Below are positions 40,307-48,390 of a stretch of DNA of 54,970 nt, piece after piece. Each line of letters opens with the position of its first letter. Positions within the stretch are counted from its first letter, which is position 1. The position numbers and the translations under genes are program-made. The DNA is from a virus. Under the pieces are notes generated by a model. The model ran no database searches and was not told where the DNA came from. It saw nothing but the letters and a program-made list of their open reading frames with translations. The stretch lies in the IMG/VR virus record IMGVR_UViG_3300037264_009246, positions 1 through 54,970 of that record; one strand, given 5' to 3'.

Positions 40307-40489
40307 TCAAATCCTCTGCGGCAGCATCGGTCTTGGCGGCACGTTGAATTTCTTACACCCATACTGGCACATCACGTTTATTGATTCGCCGCCCCTGGGT
40401 CCCGCAAGCAGCTTCCCGCCACACACCGGGCATTTGCCATTCCAGATCTGTTCTGCCTCTTCCTTCGATACTTCCTTCAATTCGCTCAT
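40307..40489 (-). CDS. Zinc ribbon protein (60 aa)
   Basis: 60 aa with CPVCGGK near residue 20 and CQYGCK near 41, a compact zinc ribbon of phage type. It overlaps the upstream gene by 4 bp and its stop is 1 bp from the UbiA-like start. Confidence 0.6.
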   Translation of the reverse strand: MSELKEVSKEEAEQIWNGKCPVCGGKLLAGPRGGESINVMCQYGCKKFNVPPRPMLPQRI

Positions 40490-41001
40490 ATAATTTTCCC
40501 GGCTTTATTTATTGCGTCCCTGGGGAACGTCTCTGTTATGATTAGTTCAACATCACCTGTAATGCGGTAATTCCTTGCTATGACGTTCTCATCTGAATAC
40601 AGGCCGAACACATGCCTTTCCTGTTTCAAGCCTGTGGATTTTATTATTTGCCCGATCCCCATACTACGTTCTCGTATAGCATTCAGGAACCGTTCCGGAT
40701 TGTTTTTATACGGGATGATCGACTCGGCAAGACACGCAGTAACTTCGGTCCCAGGGAAGATCATATCCGTTAGAGGATAAACAGCTACAAGTTTTGTCCA
40801 CCTGAGAATACCTATATCTGGCAATTCCTGCTGTGATAATACCTCAACCTTAACCTGCACACCGAACAGGACCGATAAAAGCGTTTGTACCGTGCCATCA
40901 TGACAGAGTATAACCCTCTCAAGCGGGTTTATTTCTTTAGGTAATTTGTCAATAAGCTGCTGTATGTTCTTTTCGGTTGGCTGTTCCGATATTCCTATCA
41001 T
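40486..41001 (-). CDS. Chorismate-lyase-like (UbiC/DUF98 family) protein (171 aa)
   Basis: 171 aa. RVILCHDGTVQTLLSVLFGVQVKVEVLSQ near residues 28-56, then RWTKLVAVYP, then EVTACLAESIIPYKN, then SMGIGQIIKSTGLKQERHVFGLY follows the pattern of the DUF98/UbiC family. Members convert chorismate to 4-hydroxybenzoate and pyruvate; the Arg/Glu active-site pair is plausible but not proven here. It follows the DUF5371-type regulator with a 4-bp overlap. With UbiA-like and prenyl-synthase genes it would supply the aromatic head group. Confidence 0.7.
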   Translation of the reverse strand: MIGISEQPTEKNIQQLIDKLPKEINPLERVILCHDGTVQTLLSVLFGVQVKVEVLSQQELPDIGILRWTKLVAVYPLTDMIFPGTEVTACLAESIIPYKNNPERFLNAIRERSMGIGQIIKSTGLKQERHVFGLYSDENVIARNYRITGDVELIITETFPRDAINKAGKII

Positions 41002-41177
41002 TTTTTGGCCTTCGTATTTTTGACCTTTGGTTTTTCAGACTTCACATTTTCACATTCAAGATAATGATCAATCGCCTTACTGAGCGCGTCTTTAGTTGCA
41101 TGTTCGCCGGTGCATTCTTTCAATTCACTTAACCTTTCTTCCTCTATAATAGTCTGAACGTGTACGAGTTTTGCCAT
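40998..41177 (-). CDS. DUF5371-type RHH regulator of the prenyl operon (59 aa)
   Basis: 59 aa from ATG 41177 with GGTGATATA upstream. LVHVQTIIEEERLSELKE, CTGEHATKDALSKAIDHYLECE is the pattern of the archaeal DUF5371 / ribbon-helix-helix family found in methanogens. It is the first gene of the operon and a palindrome lies between promoter and start, so it probably represses its own operon. Confidence 0.75.
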   Translation of the reverse strand: MAKLVHVQTIIEEERLSELKECTGEHATKDALSKAIDHYLECENVKSEKPKVKNTKAKK

Positions 41178-41190
41178 TATATCACCGTAC

Positions 41191-41208
41191 ATGATAATGC
41201 ATAATCAT
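41191..41208. promoter_or_regulatory. Imperfect palindromic operator of the prenyl operon
   Basis: atgat-a-atgcat-a-atcat at 41191-41208: symmetric except for one base pair per half. It lies between the TATA box (41242-41252) and the first gene start (41177), in the position of a repressor site. Confidence 0.5.
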
Positions 41209-41241
41209 ATAAAAAAGTTACCATTTGTTTTATTTACACAA

Positions 41242-41252
41242 AGTATATATAA
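41242..41252 (-). promoter_or_regulatory. TATA box of the prenyl-aromatic operon
   Basis: agtatatataa read from the + strand (ttatatatact on -) about 65 bp upstream of ATG 41177, with an expected start near 41217. It is the only good TATA box upstream of the run of overlapping genes. Confidence 0.6.
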
Positions 41253-41271
41253 TTAAAAGTTGTCTATTTAA

Positions 41272-41336
41272 TTGTGTTGTGGGCAGGTTAATCTTTTTTT
41301 ACCAAACACTAACCCCCACTCCCCCCTGCCCCAACA
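41272..41336. other. Inverted repeat around a G-rich tract after the integrase
   Basis: gtgttgtgggcagg (41272-41285) pairs with cctgccccaacac (41324-41336) with one bulged base. Between them the - strand has several G runs (gggggagtggggg), which could fold as a quadruplex in the RNA or DNA. It starts 10 bp after the integrase stop and may terminate that transcript. Confidence 0.4.
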
Positions 41337-41346
41337 CTCCTATCCA

Positions 41347-42738
41347 TCACCTGCGCCCTTTTTCTATTTGCTCCATTCTTCTCGTCAGCTCATCGATTAC
41401 ATTCATTAACTGCGCGACACCTGGTACCTGCGCTCCGGGTATGGCTTCTTCAAACTCCTTCTGTATCCTTTCAATTCTCGATTTATGCTCAGGTATGATA
41501 TAAATTTCCCAATCCTTGATTGTTTTAAGAGCTTTTTTCTCATCCATATCCGCTGCGTATGTATCAAGCGCAGTTTTATCATTTGTCCATCCACCCATAG
41601 CCGAAAGGGTTTTTAAGCCGCCTATTGCGTATATTGCTGCCGACCATGTGTGTCTCAGACCATACAGGATATAATCTTTTTCAGATTTAATTAAACCCTT
41701 TGATTTCAGGGCCTCCCGCCTGCGTCTTATAAATTCGTCATAAGAGCCAAGTGCTGCAAAATCCTTAAAAATATACCCTCTGCCTGTCATATTATTTTCA
41801 CGGCACCATTTCAATAAGTCATCGCGCAGACCTGCCGATATATAAACAAAAGTTGGCGGGAATTTTTTAGCTACCTCTTCTCCTATTTTCTTTTTTTCTC
41901 TATCGTATAACTTCAGGGATGCAATCGTGTAGAATGTCCGGTCAAGTGCGTCTGTTACTGGTTTGTCCTCAATATCACCACAGGTCATATAATATGCCTG
42001 TATAGGTCTGAGTCCTGTCTGTAACATCAGCCTGGAAAACAGTGTATGGTATGGTTTGGCTCCAAAAAGTATTGAATTAAAAAACTCATTTAATTCCTGT
42101 TCATTATATAATTCAACAGCACCCGGACTTTTTGGCATTTCAACTTGTAATCCTGTGAATGGGTTGCTCATAACGTATCGTTCAATATCCAGGAATTTCC
42201 CGAAACCCATAAGACTCGATCTGATCTGCGCTCGAGAGAACTCACTATCGCTTACAGCAATAGCGAACGCTTTTCCATCGCTTGATGTTATACCGTACCG
42301 TAATTTTGCACCTGGGACCGGGCGTTCCAGGTCTTTCATAGTTATTTTTTTATTCTCCCGCTCTGATAACCACTGAACGAACATTGCAGGATACCTTACA
42401 GCAATATCGTATGATTGCCAGCTTTTGTATTTCTTAAGAGATACTACATAATGTTGAAGTATGGCTTTTTTCACCTGTTCATCCGCGTTTATCTCCTTTA
42501 CCGCTTCTGACATTATTTTATAATAATCATCCTTTATTTTAGGTATTATTTGTAATTTTATTCGTGCGTTTGTGTAGAGTGATTTCCACTTTGGGCCAAC
42601 TAAAATAGGTCTCTGGATTGGGCCAGCGGGTCCACCAACTTTAGAATAACCCATCCTTGCACCCCTGAAAAAATATTCACCCGGTCCGCGTCCTTTTCCT
42701 TCCGGATCGGTTTCATAATACTTAGGTTGAGAAACCAT
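41347..42738 (-). CDS. Tyrosine recombinase / integrase (463 aa)
   Basis: 463 aa; AAGGAGAT precedes the ATG. Catalytic residues: Arg244 in TGLRPIQA, the LRHTW block with Arg362 and His363, Trp384 in GGWTND in the place of the second His, and Tyr394 in LDTYAA. The N-terminal ~130 residues would bind the core site and residues 160-220 the arms. The C-terminal extension is helical. It is the main candidate for integration into the host chromosome. Confidence 0.85.
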   Translation of the reverse strand: MVSQPKYYETDPEGKGRGPGEYFFRGARMGYSKVGGPAGPIQRPILVGPKWKSLYTNARIKLQIIPKIKDDYYKIMSEAVKEINADEQVKKAILQHYVVSLKKYKSWQSYDIAVRYPAMFVQWLSERENKKITMKDLERPVPGAKLRYGITSSDGKAFAIAVSDSEFSRAQIRSSLMGFGKFLDIERYVMSNPFTGLQVEMPKSPGAVELYNEQELNEFFNSILFGAKPYHTLFSRLMLQTGLRPIQAYYMTCGDIEDKPVTDALDRTFYTIASLKLYDREKKKIGEEVAKKFPPTFVYISAGLRDDLLKWCRENNMTGRGYIFKDFAALGSYDEFIRRRREALKSKGLIKSEKDYILYGLRHTWSAAIYAIGGLKTLSAMGGWTNDKTALDTYAADMDEKKALKTIKDWEIYIIPEHKSRIERIQKEFEEAIPGAQVPGVAQLMNVIDELTRRMEQIEKGRR

Positions 42739-42741
42739 TTT

Positions 42742-44526
42742 TTATCTCCTTGCTAAGATTTCCCCGATCTGTTTATCTATCAGCTCATGAAGCTCTGTTT
42801 TTTCAGTTTCGGTTAGTCTGTTCGATAGATTCACTATACCCTGTAGTTGTCCAAGTTCATCGATGTCCTCTTCATTATATATGAACGGTTCAAAGTCGGC
42901 AAATGTCCATAATTTATAATCTTGAGGCGGTTCCTGGATCCTGTCGTCCTCACGCAGCCTGCTCGCTGCAGCCAGTTTAAGTTCTCTGTCCTGTTCCTCG
43001 GCCTGCTTCCTGATATCAGGCCCTCCTTTTCTGATTTGTACTTCCCGCTGTTCTACGATCTGCCTTAGCTGTATTCTGTCTCTCGGTGTCGTTACTTCAG
43101 ATTCGCTTATGTGTTTTTCAAGTTCAAGCAGATCTTCTAAATCAGTTGTACGGCTTATGATATGTTTAAAATCATCAACAGTCCAGTTTTTATAGACCCG
43201 AATGACTTCTTTTTTCTTTTCTTCCGGCCCAATCAAAATCCTTGCTGCCTTTATTTTTTCTTCTTTTGATAATCTTGAAATATCATCCAGTGTTATGACT
43301 TTACCAGGTTCCATACGTTTTCCAAGTGATGTCCACATACACTCTATCAGCTTCTTGCGTTCCTCCATTGGTAGTTCTGATAATTTCTCCCTGAGATATT
43401 CGGCTGATGGTTCACCGGCTATGTTTCCAGTGACTTGATAATTCCATATCTTATCCATTAAAAGATCATAAACACCTTTATTAAACTCACTTGCCGGGTC
43501 TATTTGTAACAGTCGTGATAATTCATCTACCCTTGATGATGATATTATTTCTTTATTCTTTATACTCCACGCAAGGGCCTCAACGAAATATACGTAAGGT
43601 GCAGATCCGGAACATCTCTGCCCTGTTTTGGCTGCATGTTCAAAACAGTCCTTTGCTATGACATATCCAGATTCCCACTCTTTGCTTTTTTTAGGTGCAA
43701 CATATTTCTCTGGAATTTCACCCGCCATCCCGCCACCCCGCGCCCGGCGCCTTTTCTCTTCATCGATCTTATCCTTGATTTCTTTCCTCATCAGCTCGAG
43801 ATCCTCAACCCCTTTTATAACAAGTGGTTTTGAAACCGCTTCTTCGGGTTCTACCATGCGTTCTTTGCGCTCTTCAGTCTTTTTAAGTTCAAATTCACCT
43901 TTTTTAACCGCGTTATAAAAATCTTCTGCGGTTTTATATTTTCCCCTTATAAGTTTATAGACATTGGCTGTATTTGGTGATGGAACGCTCTCTAATTTAC
44001 CCATGATCATTGCCATAGAGAATGAATCCGCTGTCGGGTATTTTTTAGATTCTGCTGCAAGATCGTTCAGGAGATCAGGATATGATTTGCCATCAATTAA
44101 ATCACCTGATTTTCTTGATCTGATTTCTTTATCATACTGTTCCTGGGTTATCACCCCGATCTCAACAAGAAGCTTCCCGGACTCTATATCATTTTCATCC
44201 CTGAATAAACCCATCAATCCTTTTTGAACGGTTGGATTCTTTGAATATTCATCACCATTGACTGCTAAATCAAGCATTTCACACGCAAGTTTGTCACCTG
44301 ATTTGCACCTGGTACTTAAAATACGTACCCTGAACTCTGTTGATATAATAACCGTTTGTGTAAGCCACGCTACCTGCTTCCTGGGAATTACAGATATATA
44401 TTCTTTTATCCGGTTGTATATTACTGTCTCGGGGTACAGCCCAAGATTGTTCTGCACTTCATTTAAAAACGCTGTCAGTTCTTTGGGTATTGGTTTTTCC
44501 TTATCTGTTGATTCTGCAAATTCCAT
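42742..44526 (-). CDS. Large helical protein of unknown function (594 aa)
   Basis: 594 aa from ATG 44526 (GAGGA 4 bp upstream); ATG 44550 is the alternative with no site. Lysine/glutamate-rich, with several coiled-coil stretches and two short repeats of a WTVDDFKHII/WTFADFEPFI type (near 475 and 555), each followed by DLEDLLELEKHI- or DIDELGQLQGI-like helices. No catalytic motif recognised. It ends 3 bp before the integrase start, so the two are cotranscribed; it may be a DNA-organising or virion protein. Confidence 0.7.
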   Translation of the reverse strand: MEFAESTDKEKPIPKELTAFLNEVQNNLGLYPETVIYNRIKEYISVIPRKQVAWLTQTVIISTEFRVRILSTRCKSGDKLACEMLDLAVNGDEYSKNPTVQKGLMGLFRDENDIESGKLLVEIGVITQEQYDKEIRSRKSGDLIDGKSYPDLLNDLAAESKKYPTADSFSMAMIMGKLESVPSPNTANVYKLIRGKYKTAEDFYNAVKKGEFELKKTEERKERMVEPEEAVSKPLVIKGVEDLELMRKEIKDKIDEEKRRRARGGGMAGEIPEKYVAPKKSKEWESGYVIAKDCFEHAAKTGQRCSGSAPYVYFVEALAWSIKNKEIISSSRVDELSRLLQIDPASEFNKGVYDLLMDKIWNYQVTGNIAGEPSAEYLREKLSELPMEERKKLIECMWTSLGKRMEPGKVITLDDISRLSKEEKIKAARILIGPEEKKKEVIRVYKNWTVDDFKHIISRTTDLEDLLELEKHISESEVTTPRDRIQLRQIVEQREVQIRKGGPDIRKQAEEQDRELKLAAASRLREDDRIQEPPQDYKLWTFADFEPFIYNEEDIDELGQLQGIVNLSNRLTETEKTELHELIDKQIGEILARR

Positions 44527-44612
44527 AAATCCTCTTGTGGTACCAGGCATCCGGTGTATGCAGCGTTCACATAGTTTACCACGGTGTTATACAACATTTC
44601 GTCCTGCTGCAT
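44475..44612 (-). CDS. Possible small protein overlapping the 594-aa gene start (45 aa)
   Basis: ATG 44612 lies about 25 bp after a TATA-like box and opens a 45-codon frame (QQDEMLYNTVVNYVNAAY...) that overlaps the start of the large gene in another frame. It would couple translation to it. Only position and promoter support it. Confidence 0.3.
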   Translation of the reverse strand: MQQDEMLYNTVVNYVNAAYTGCLVPQEDLWNLQNQQIRKNQYPKN

Positions 44613-44693
44613 CAAATATACTAACCTTGCAATAATTATATCTTTCTCTTTCAAAATAAGATAATTTATGAGTTATGATATAAAATAGTTATG

Positions 44694-44729
44694 CCAAAAA
44701 AAGAAAAAGAGTATAAGGTTTGAACCTTA
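44694..44729 (-). terminator. Hairpin and T-tract after the 63-aa gene
   Basis: taaggtt / aacctta (44714-44729) forms a tight stem, followed on the - strand by ctctttttcttttttt. It starts 15 bp after the stop of the gene at 44744. Confidence 0.6.
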
Positions 44730-44743
44730 ACTCTGTCTGCCGA

Positions 44744-44935
44744 TTAAGCCTTTGCTCTATACTTTGCGACCATGTTTTCAACAGTGAGCGCACGCTTTTT
44801 GGCGTCATGCAAGCACTGTGCAACTGCAAGGAAGCCCTGATCTGATCTGTCGCCGCATGTTGCGTAGTTATCGACACCGAATCTTGTTATACCTTCGCGG
44901 TATGCTTCGGCTGCCTGTTCTTTTGAAAGTACCAT
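44744..44935 (-). CDS. Small hypothetical protein (63 aa)
   Basis: 63 aa; GGTGATTTAAA precedes the ATG. Helical, with GITRFGVDNY and RSDQGFLAVAQCLHDAKK, a pattern like small phage structural proteins. Single-gene transcript with its own terminator, divergent from the RHH gene at 45001. Perhaps highly expressed; function unknown. Confidence 0.65.
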   Translation of the reverse strand: MVLSKEQAAEAYREGITRFGVDNYATCGDRSDQGFLAVAQCLHDAKKRALTVENMVAKYRAKA

Positions 44936-45000
44936 TTTAAATCACCAGGTTAAAATTGTCACCATTAAATATATACTTGTGTGTGACACTTGTATCCAGT

Positions 45001-45231
45001 ATGCCAAGAATACAATTCAGGCTCAGTGACGAGCTGAACACTTTTGTTGAAAGTCGGGCTAAGGAGAGTAAAATATCACCGAGCGAATATCTCAGACTTT
45101 TGATCGTTCGTGATATTGATGATACTACGCGAGCTAAAAATCTGGCACTTGAAGAAGTCAATAAACAACTGGAAGAGCTTCAGAAAGATGTTGTAAAGCT
45201 TCAGGATATAAAGAAGCTGCTGGCATACTAA
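45001..45231 (+). CDS. Ribbon-helix-helix regulator with coiled coil (76 aa)
   Basis: 76 aa from ATG 45001. RIQFRLSDELNTFVESRAKESKISPSEYLRLLI is a standard ribbon-helix-helix domain; residues 45-76 form a coiled coil. A TATA box (aaatatata, 44966-44974) lies at the right distance for a leaderless start. It lies between two leftward units and may control the 63-aa gene. Confidence 0.8.
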   Translation: MPRIQFRLSDELNTFVESRAKESKISPSEYLRLLIVRDIDDTTRAKNLALEEVNKQLEELQKDVVKLQDIKKLLAY

Positions 45232-46259
45232 GGTTTCTCATCCCACATTTTCTCTGATGACATTCGTTGTTCTCTTCTTTCTTGATCTAAACGCCTTTTA
45301 GTCTCATCACCAACTATTCCTTCAGCCAGCTTCCTGCTCACCCTCTGTATGCATTCTGCATATTCCTTTTGATCTGGTGATAGCCCTAACAGCTTGGTGC
45401 ATAATCCAGCAGCTTCATTCTGCGCCCATGTACTCTCCTGGATGGCTTTTACCCTCTGATCATGTGACAGTCCGGGTTCGTCTCTTGCCTGCATTACCGT
45501 TTCGGGTGCCAGTACCTTGATCCTCACGCCTTCAATATCAACTTCAGTTAAGTCCTCACCGCAGTAATCCTTAATCGTGGACATTGCTGCTTTCATTGCA
45601 ATATCGCATTTATCATCTACTTTATCAGTTTCCATAACTCTTTCAATTCCTCCAATTCCTGTTCCTGGCATCCTGCCAGCCTCTTTATAAGAATAATATC
45701 CTTCTTTACCAATAATAAGGGCATCGATCACATCTATTCCCAGCAGCCTGAACCCTTCAGACAGTTTTGTTCTGATACTATCATCCTCAGTTGATGGAGT
45801 GGGTATTCCTGATGGATGATTGTGTATAAGCATAACACCGGCTGCGTTGGCAAGGACCGCGCCCTTGACCGCTTCCCTGGGATGAATGAGAGCTGCGTTT
45901 AACGTGCCCTCGCTTATGTTCTCAACTCCGATAACGCGGGTCTTGTTATCCAGGTAAATTACCTTGAACCGCTCCCGGTCATAATCCTCCATCTCGCGCA
46001 CGAACTTGGCCACATCTTCAGGGACAGAGAGTTTTATGTTAGGCACGTTCCTGATCTGCTTGAGCTGGACCCTGTGGGTGTCAAGATCCCTCTTGATAAG
46101 CTTCTCCCCGCCGGTTGGTTCAGGGTATGTGACCGCATGGAACTGAGGGCATGAATCTTTGATTATAAATGACCCGTCCTCTGGCGGTGGGTACTTGATA
46201 ACCTTCTTTTCCTTTTCCTTTTTCACGTCCTCATCCTTCTTTTCAGTATCATCGTTCAT
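45228..46259 (-). CDS. RadC/JAB-type (MPN+) protein (343 aa)
   Basis: 343 aa from ATG 46259; a longer frame to 46319 would overlap the upstream gene. The metal site is H146-N-H148-PSG...D159 with the upstream Glu in an LIHPREA block, the JAMM signature of RadC. The N-terminal ~60 residues are lysine-rich and the C-terminal ~170 helical. RadC-type proteins often come with phages and integrative elements, where they may cleave a peptide, remove ubiquitin-like tags or act in recombination. Confidence 0.85.
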   Translation of the reverse strand: MNDDTEKKDEDVKKEKEKKVIKYPPPEDGSFIIKDSCPQFHAVTYPEPTGGEKLIKRDLDTHRVQLKQIRNVPNIKLSVPEDVAKFVREMEDYDRERFKVIYLDNKTRVIGVENISEGTLNAALIHPREAVKGAVLANAAGVMLIHNHPSGIPTPSTEDDSIRTKLSEGFRLLGIDVIDALIIGKEGYYSYKEAGRMPGTGIGGIERVMETDKVDDKCDIAMKAAMSTIKDYCGEDLTEVDIEGVRIKVLAPETVMQARDEPGLSHDQRVKAIQESTWAQNEAAGLCTKLLGLSPDQKEYAECIQRVSRKLAEGIVGDETKRRLDQERREQRMSSEKMWDEKP

Positions 46260-46569
46260 AGGGTTTCTTTGCCTGGCTTTTCTTCCGTTCTTCTTCTCTC
46301 TTCTGCTTTTCGATCTCATTTAATATTTGAGTCTGGATATCAGCAATGAGATTTACCATTTTATTAAACTTACTTGAATGTTCTGCCTCTTGATCTGCAA
46401 TACTTTCCAGAGCATTAACCATTGAAGAATCAACTAAACTTCTTGCTACATTAGCCCATTGCCTGTACTTTCTGGCGGTATCCGATTCTTCTGTTACAAC
46501 ACCTTTAAAATTTTGTTTTAATCTTTCAAGGTCGTTGCGCCTGCTGTTGAGCTTACTTATATCAGCCAT
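46249..46569 (-). CDS. Helical protein, possibly ferritin-like (106 aa)
   Basis: 106 aa from ATG 46569 (GGTGATTAAA upstream). A long helical protein with ARKYRQWANVARS and ALESIADQEAEHSSKF, in which ExxxH pairs resemble the ferritin/rubrerythrin helix motif. Too short for the whole four-helix bundle, so this may be coincidence. It overlaps the RadC gene by 11 bp. Confidence 0.55.
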   Translation of the reverse strand: MADISKLNSRRNDLERLKQNFKGVVTEESDTARKYRQWANVARSLVDSSMVNALESIADQEAEHSSKFNKMVNLIADIQTQILNEIEKQKREEERKKSQAKKPYER

Positions 46570-46601
46570 TTTAATCACCAAATAACCCACCCTCAAAAAT
46601 C

Positions 46602-46682
46602 AGTTGTCGAGACTGCATATTTCAGGGCGGGTAATACTATTATATAGAATTACAGCATATTAATAGTTGTCGAGATTGCATA
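46602..46682. repeat. Direct repeat pair before the homing endonuclease
   Basis: agttgtcgagactgcata (46602-46619) recurs with one change as agttgtcgagattgcata (46665-46682), ending directly at the endonuclease ATG. The pair could be the mark of insertion of the homing gene or an operator repeat over its promoter. Confidence 0.6.
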
Positions 46683-47354
46683 ATGTATACAGATGAACAT
46701 AGAATGAAAATTGCTGATGCACTTAGGGATAGAAAAAGACCCCTTGAAGTTAGATTGAAGATTTCATCTACAAGAAAGGATAAAATGTCCAAAGGTGAAA
46801 TTATACCTTGGAATAAAGGTAAAAAATGTCCACAAATATCAGATGCAATCAAGGGTGATAAACACCCTCAGTTTGGTAAGATCCCTTGGAATAAAAATCC
46901 ATATCCACTGATACCGGATTTATGCGCCTGTGGATGTAAAGAAGTGGTGTGGAGTGGAAGATCATTTCTTCAAGGTCATGGAGCAAAGTTAAAACCCTGG
47001 AATAAAGGTGAAAAAACATACCAAACTCCGTGGAATAAAGGGAGAACAAATGTTTACTCTAAAGAACTTCTAAATAAATGGTCTGAATTACGTAAAGGTG
47101 AAAATGCGTCTAACTGGAAAGGTGGAGAAAAATTAGCCCGAGCAAGAAAAAATAATAAACGAAGAGATCTTGGTACTGTTTTAATATTAGATAAAAATCC
47201 TTTCAATGAGCCTATAGAATATCATCATATACACCCTTCATTGCCTTATGTAATCCCTGTTCCAGAAAGAATACATAAAATGTTTTACAGTGATAAAGAG
47301 CATCACAATAATGTAAATGCTTTTATGGGATTAAAGTTTCAAGTTCTAATCTAA
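46683..47354 (+). CDS. Free-standing HNH-type homing endonuclease with NUMOD3-like motifs (223 aa)
   Basis: 223 aa, AT-rich and opposite to its neighbours. The N-terminus (YTDEHRMKIADALRDRK) and several WNKG motifs are the NUMOD3-type DNA-binding modules of homing endonucleases; the C-terminal EYHHIHPSLPY block and EHHNNVNA supply histidines and asparagine of a degenerate HNH site. A CACGCKE pair near residue 82 may bind zinc. Its 3' end runs 32 bp into the stop of the converging gene at 47323, so it was inserted at the boundary of two older genes. Confidence 0.75.
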   Translation: MYTDEHRMKIADALRDRKRPLEVRLKISSTRKDKMSKGEIIPWNKGKKCPQISDAIKGDKHPQFGKIPWNKNPYPLIPDLCACGCKEVVWSGRSFLQGHGAKLKPWNKGEKTYQTPWNKGRTNVYSKELLNKWSELRKGENASNWKGGEKLARARKNNKRRDLGTVLILDKNPFNEPIEYHHIHPSLPYVIPVPERIHKMFYSDKEHHNNVNAFMGLKFQVLI

Positions 47355-47706
47355 CTCGTTCCTTTATCTTTTGAATTTCATCATCTGTAAATTCTTCACG
47401 TTTTCTCTTCCCCGATTCCATTTCTTTATAAATTCTTACGCCCACCAATGCTGACTGCACTAAATTTTTACAACCACTACAAGGAGCCACTTTATATGCT
47501 TCTATAAGGTGATGCTCATATTTCCGGATCTTTGTATCCATGATGCTTTCCTTGCTGGGTTCTTCCCTGACCTCGGATTCCTGCTTTGCCTTCTCCATCT
47601 CCCCGGCATTCTTCAGCGGATCGAACAGCACCACGGGCATGTCTTTGGTAAGGTCGCCTAATATCCCTAATGGGTCCGGTACTGGAATACGTATCTTTTC
47701 TTGCAT
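47323..47706 (-). CDS. Hypothetical protein with CxxC (127 aa)
   Basis: 127 aa; the N-terminal half is proline-rich and the rest helical, with CSGCKNLVQSALVGVRIYKE near residue 78. Its last 32 bp overlap the converging endonuclease, so the end may have been altered by that insertion. Function unknown. Confidence 0.6.
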   Translation of the reverse strand: MQEKIRIPVPDPLGILGDLTKDMPVVLFDPLKNAGEMEKAKQESEVREEPSKESIMDTKIRKYEHHLIEAYKVAPCSGCKNLVQSALVGVRIYKEMESGKRKREEFTDDEIQKIKERVRLELETLIP

Positions 47707-47719
47707 TTCACTTCATCCT

Positions 47720-48028
47720 TTATCCATTTTTAGGATACCTGAGTTCCTCTAAATACTTTTCTTTTTCCCTTAACATCCCCAATGCCTCATCTTTTAACCG
47801 TATGTGATCTCTGAGTGTGCCAACCATATCACTCATTGCTTTTGTGTTCTCCTTAAATGTACAGTCCATGAACTTAAACATCTTTTCATTATTTTCAACG
47901 AGCTGCTGCTGGGCTTTTTCAATCTGCTGAAATGCTTTATCAGATATCCACTTCATGAACTGGAACATCAGTATCACTACCACCGCTGCTATACCAACAT
48001 CACGGATCAGCGCAAGTTCTTCAATCAA
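47720..48028 (-). CDS. Membrane-anchored coiled-coil protein (102 aa)
   Basis: 102 aa. A hydrophobic helix at about 10-30 (IAAVVVILMFQFMKW) and a long polar coiled coil up to the C-terminus. The topology is that of small phage membrane proteins linked to lysis or to DNA segregation. Function not assigned. Confidence 0.65.
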   Translation of the reverse strand: MIEELALIRDVGIAAVVVILMFQFMKWISDKAFQQIEKAQQQLVENNEKMFKFMDCTFKENTKAMSDMVGTLRDHIRLKDEALGMLREKEKYLEELRYPKNG

Positions 48029-48033
48029 GTTTT

Positions 48034-48330
48034 TTACCTCCCCATTATTTTTGCTGTCTTGATTATGTCCTCTATGAATCTAAGATCAATCGTTCCGGTT
48101 TTATCCAGGAACAAAATTGTGTTTGTAGGGGTTGGCAGCGGTCCGGAGATCAGGTCAAATATCTGTAAAACCCTCTTGCGCTCAGATTTGGCTTCTACAG
48201 CTCTGAAAAAATCACCTATCTCACCGACCACGGGAAGGGCACTGACAATATCTGCAAGTATTGCCTCATGAAGAGAAGCATGATCAGAACTGAAAAGCAC
48301 CCTTTCAATATCAATATCTGAATCTGGCAT
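48034..48330 (-). CDS. Hypothetical protein (98 aa)
   Basis: 98 aa, ATG followed by an acidic start (PDSDIDIERVLF) and alternating helices and strands. No family recognised. It is the gene nearest to the single ORB on the left side of cdc6. Confidence 0.6.
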   Translation of the reverse strand: MPDSDIDIERVLFSSDHASLHEAILADIVSALPVVGEIGDFFRAVEAKSERKRVLQIFDLISGPLPTPTNTILFLDKTGTIDLRFIEDIIKTAKIMGR

Positions 48331-48390
48331 GTATTTAATATTATTCTTCTTTATACAAATAGATATTTATGTATAATTATAATGATTACG

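Noticed and set aside
36381-41001. Standard archaeal ether-lipid synthesis operon
   Set aside because: A polyprenyl synthase, UbiA-like protein and reductase would fit lipid synthesis, but the glycerol-phosphate dehydrogenase and GGGP synthase are missing, and a chorismate-lyase-like gene is present. An aromatic acceptor fits better, though lipids are not excluded.
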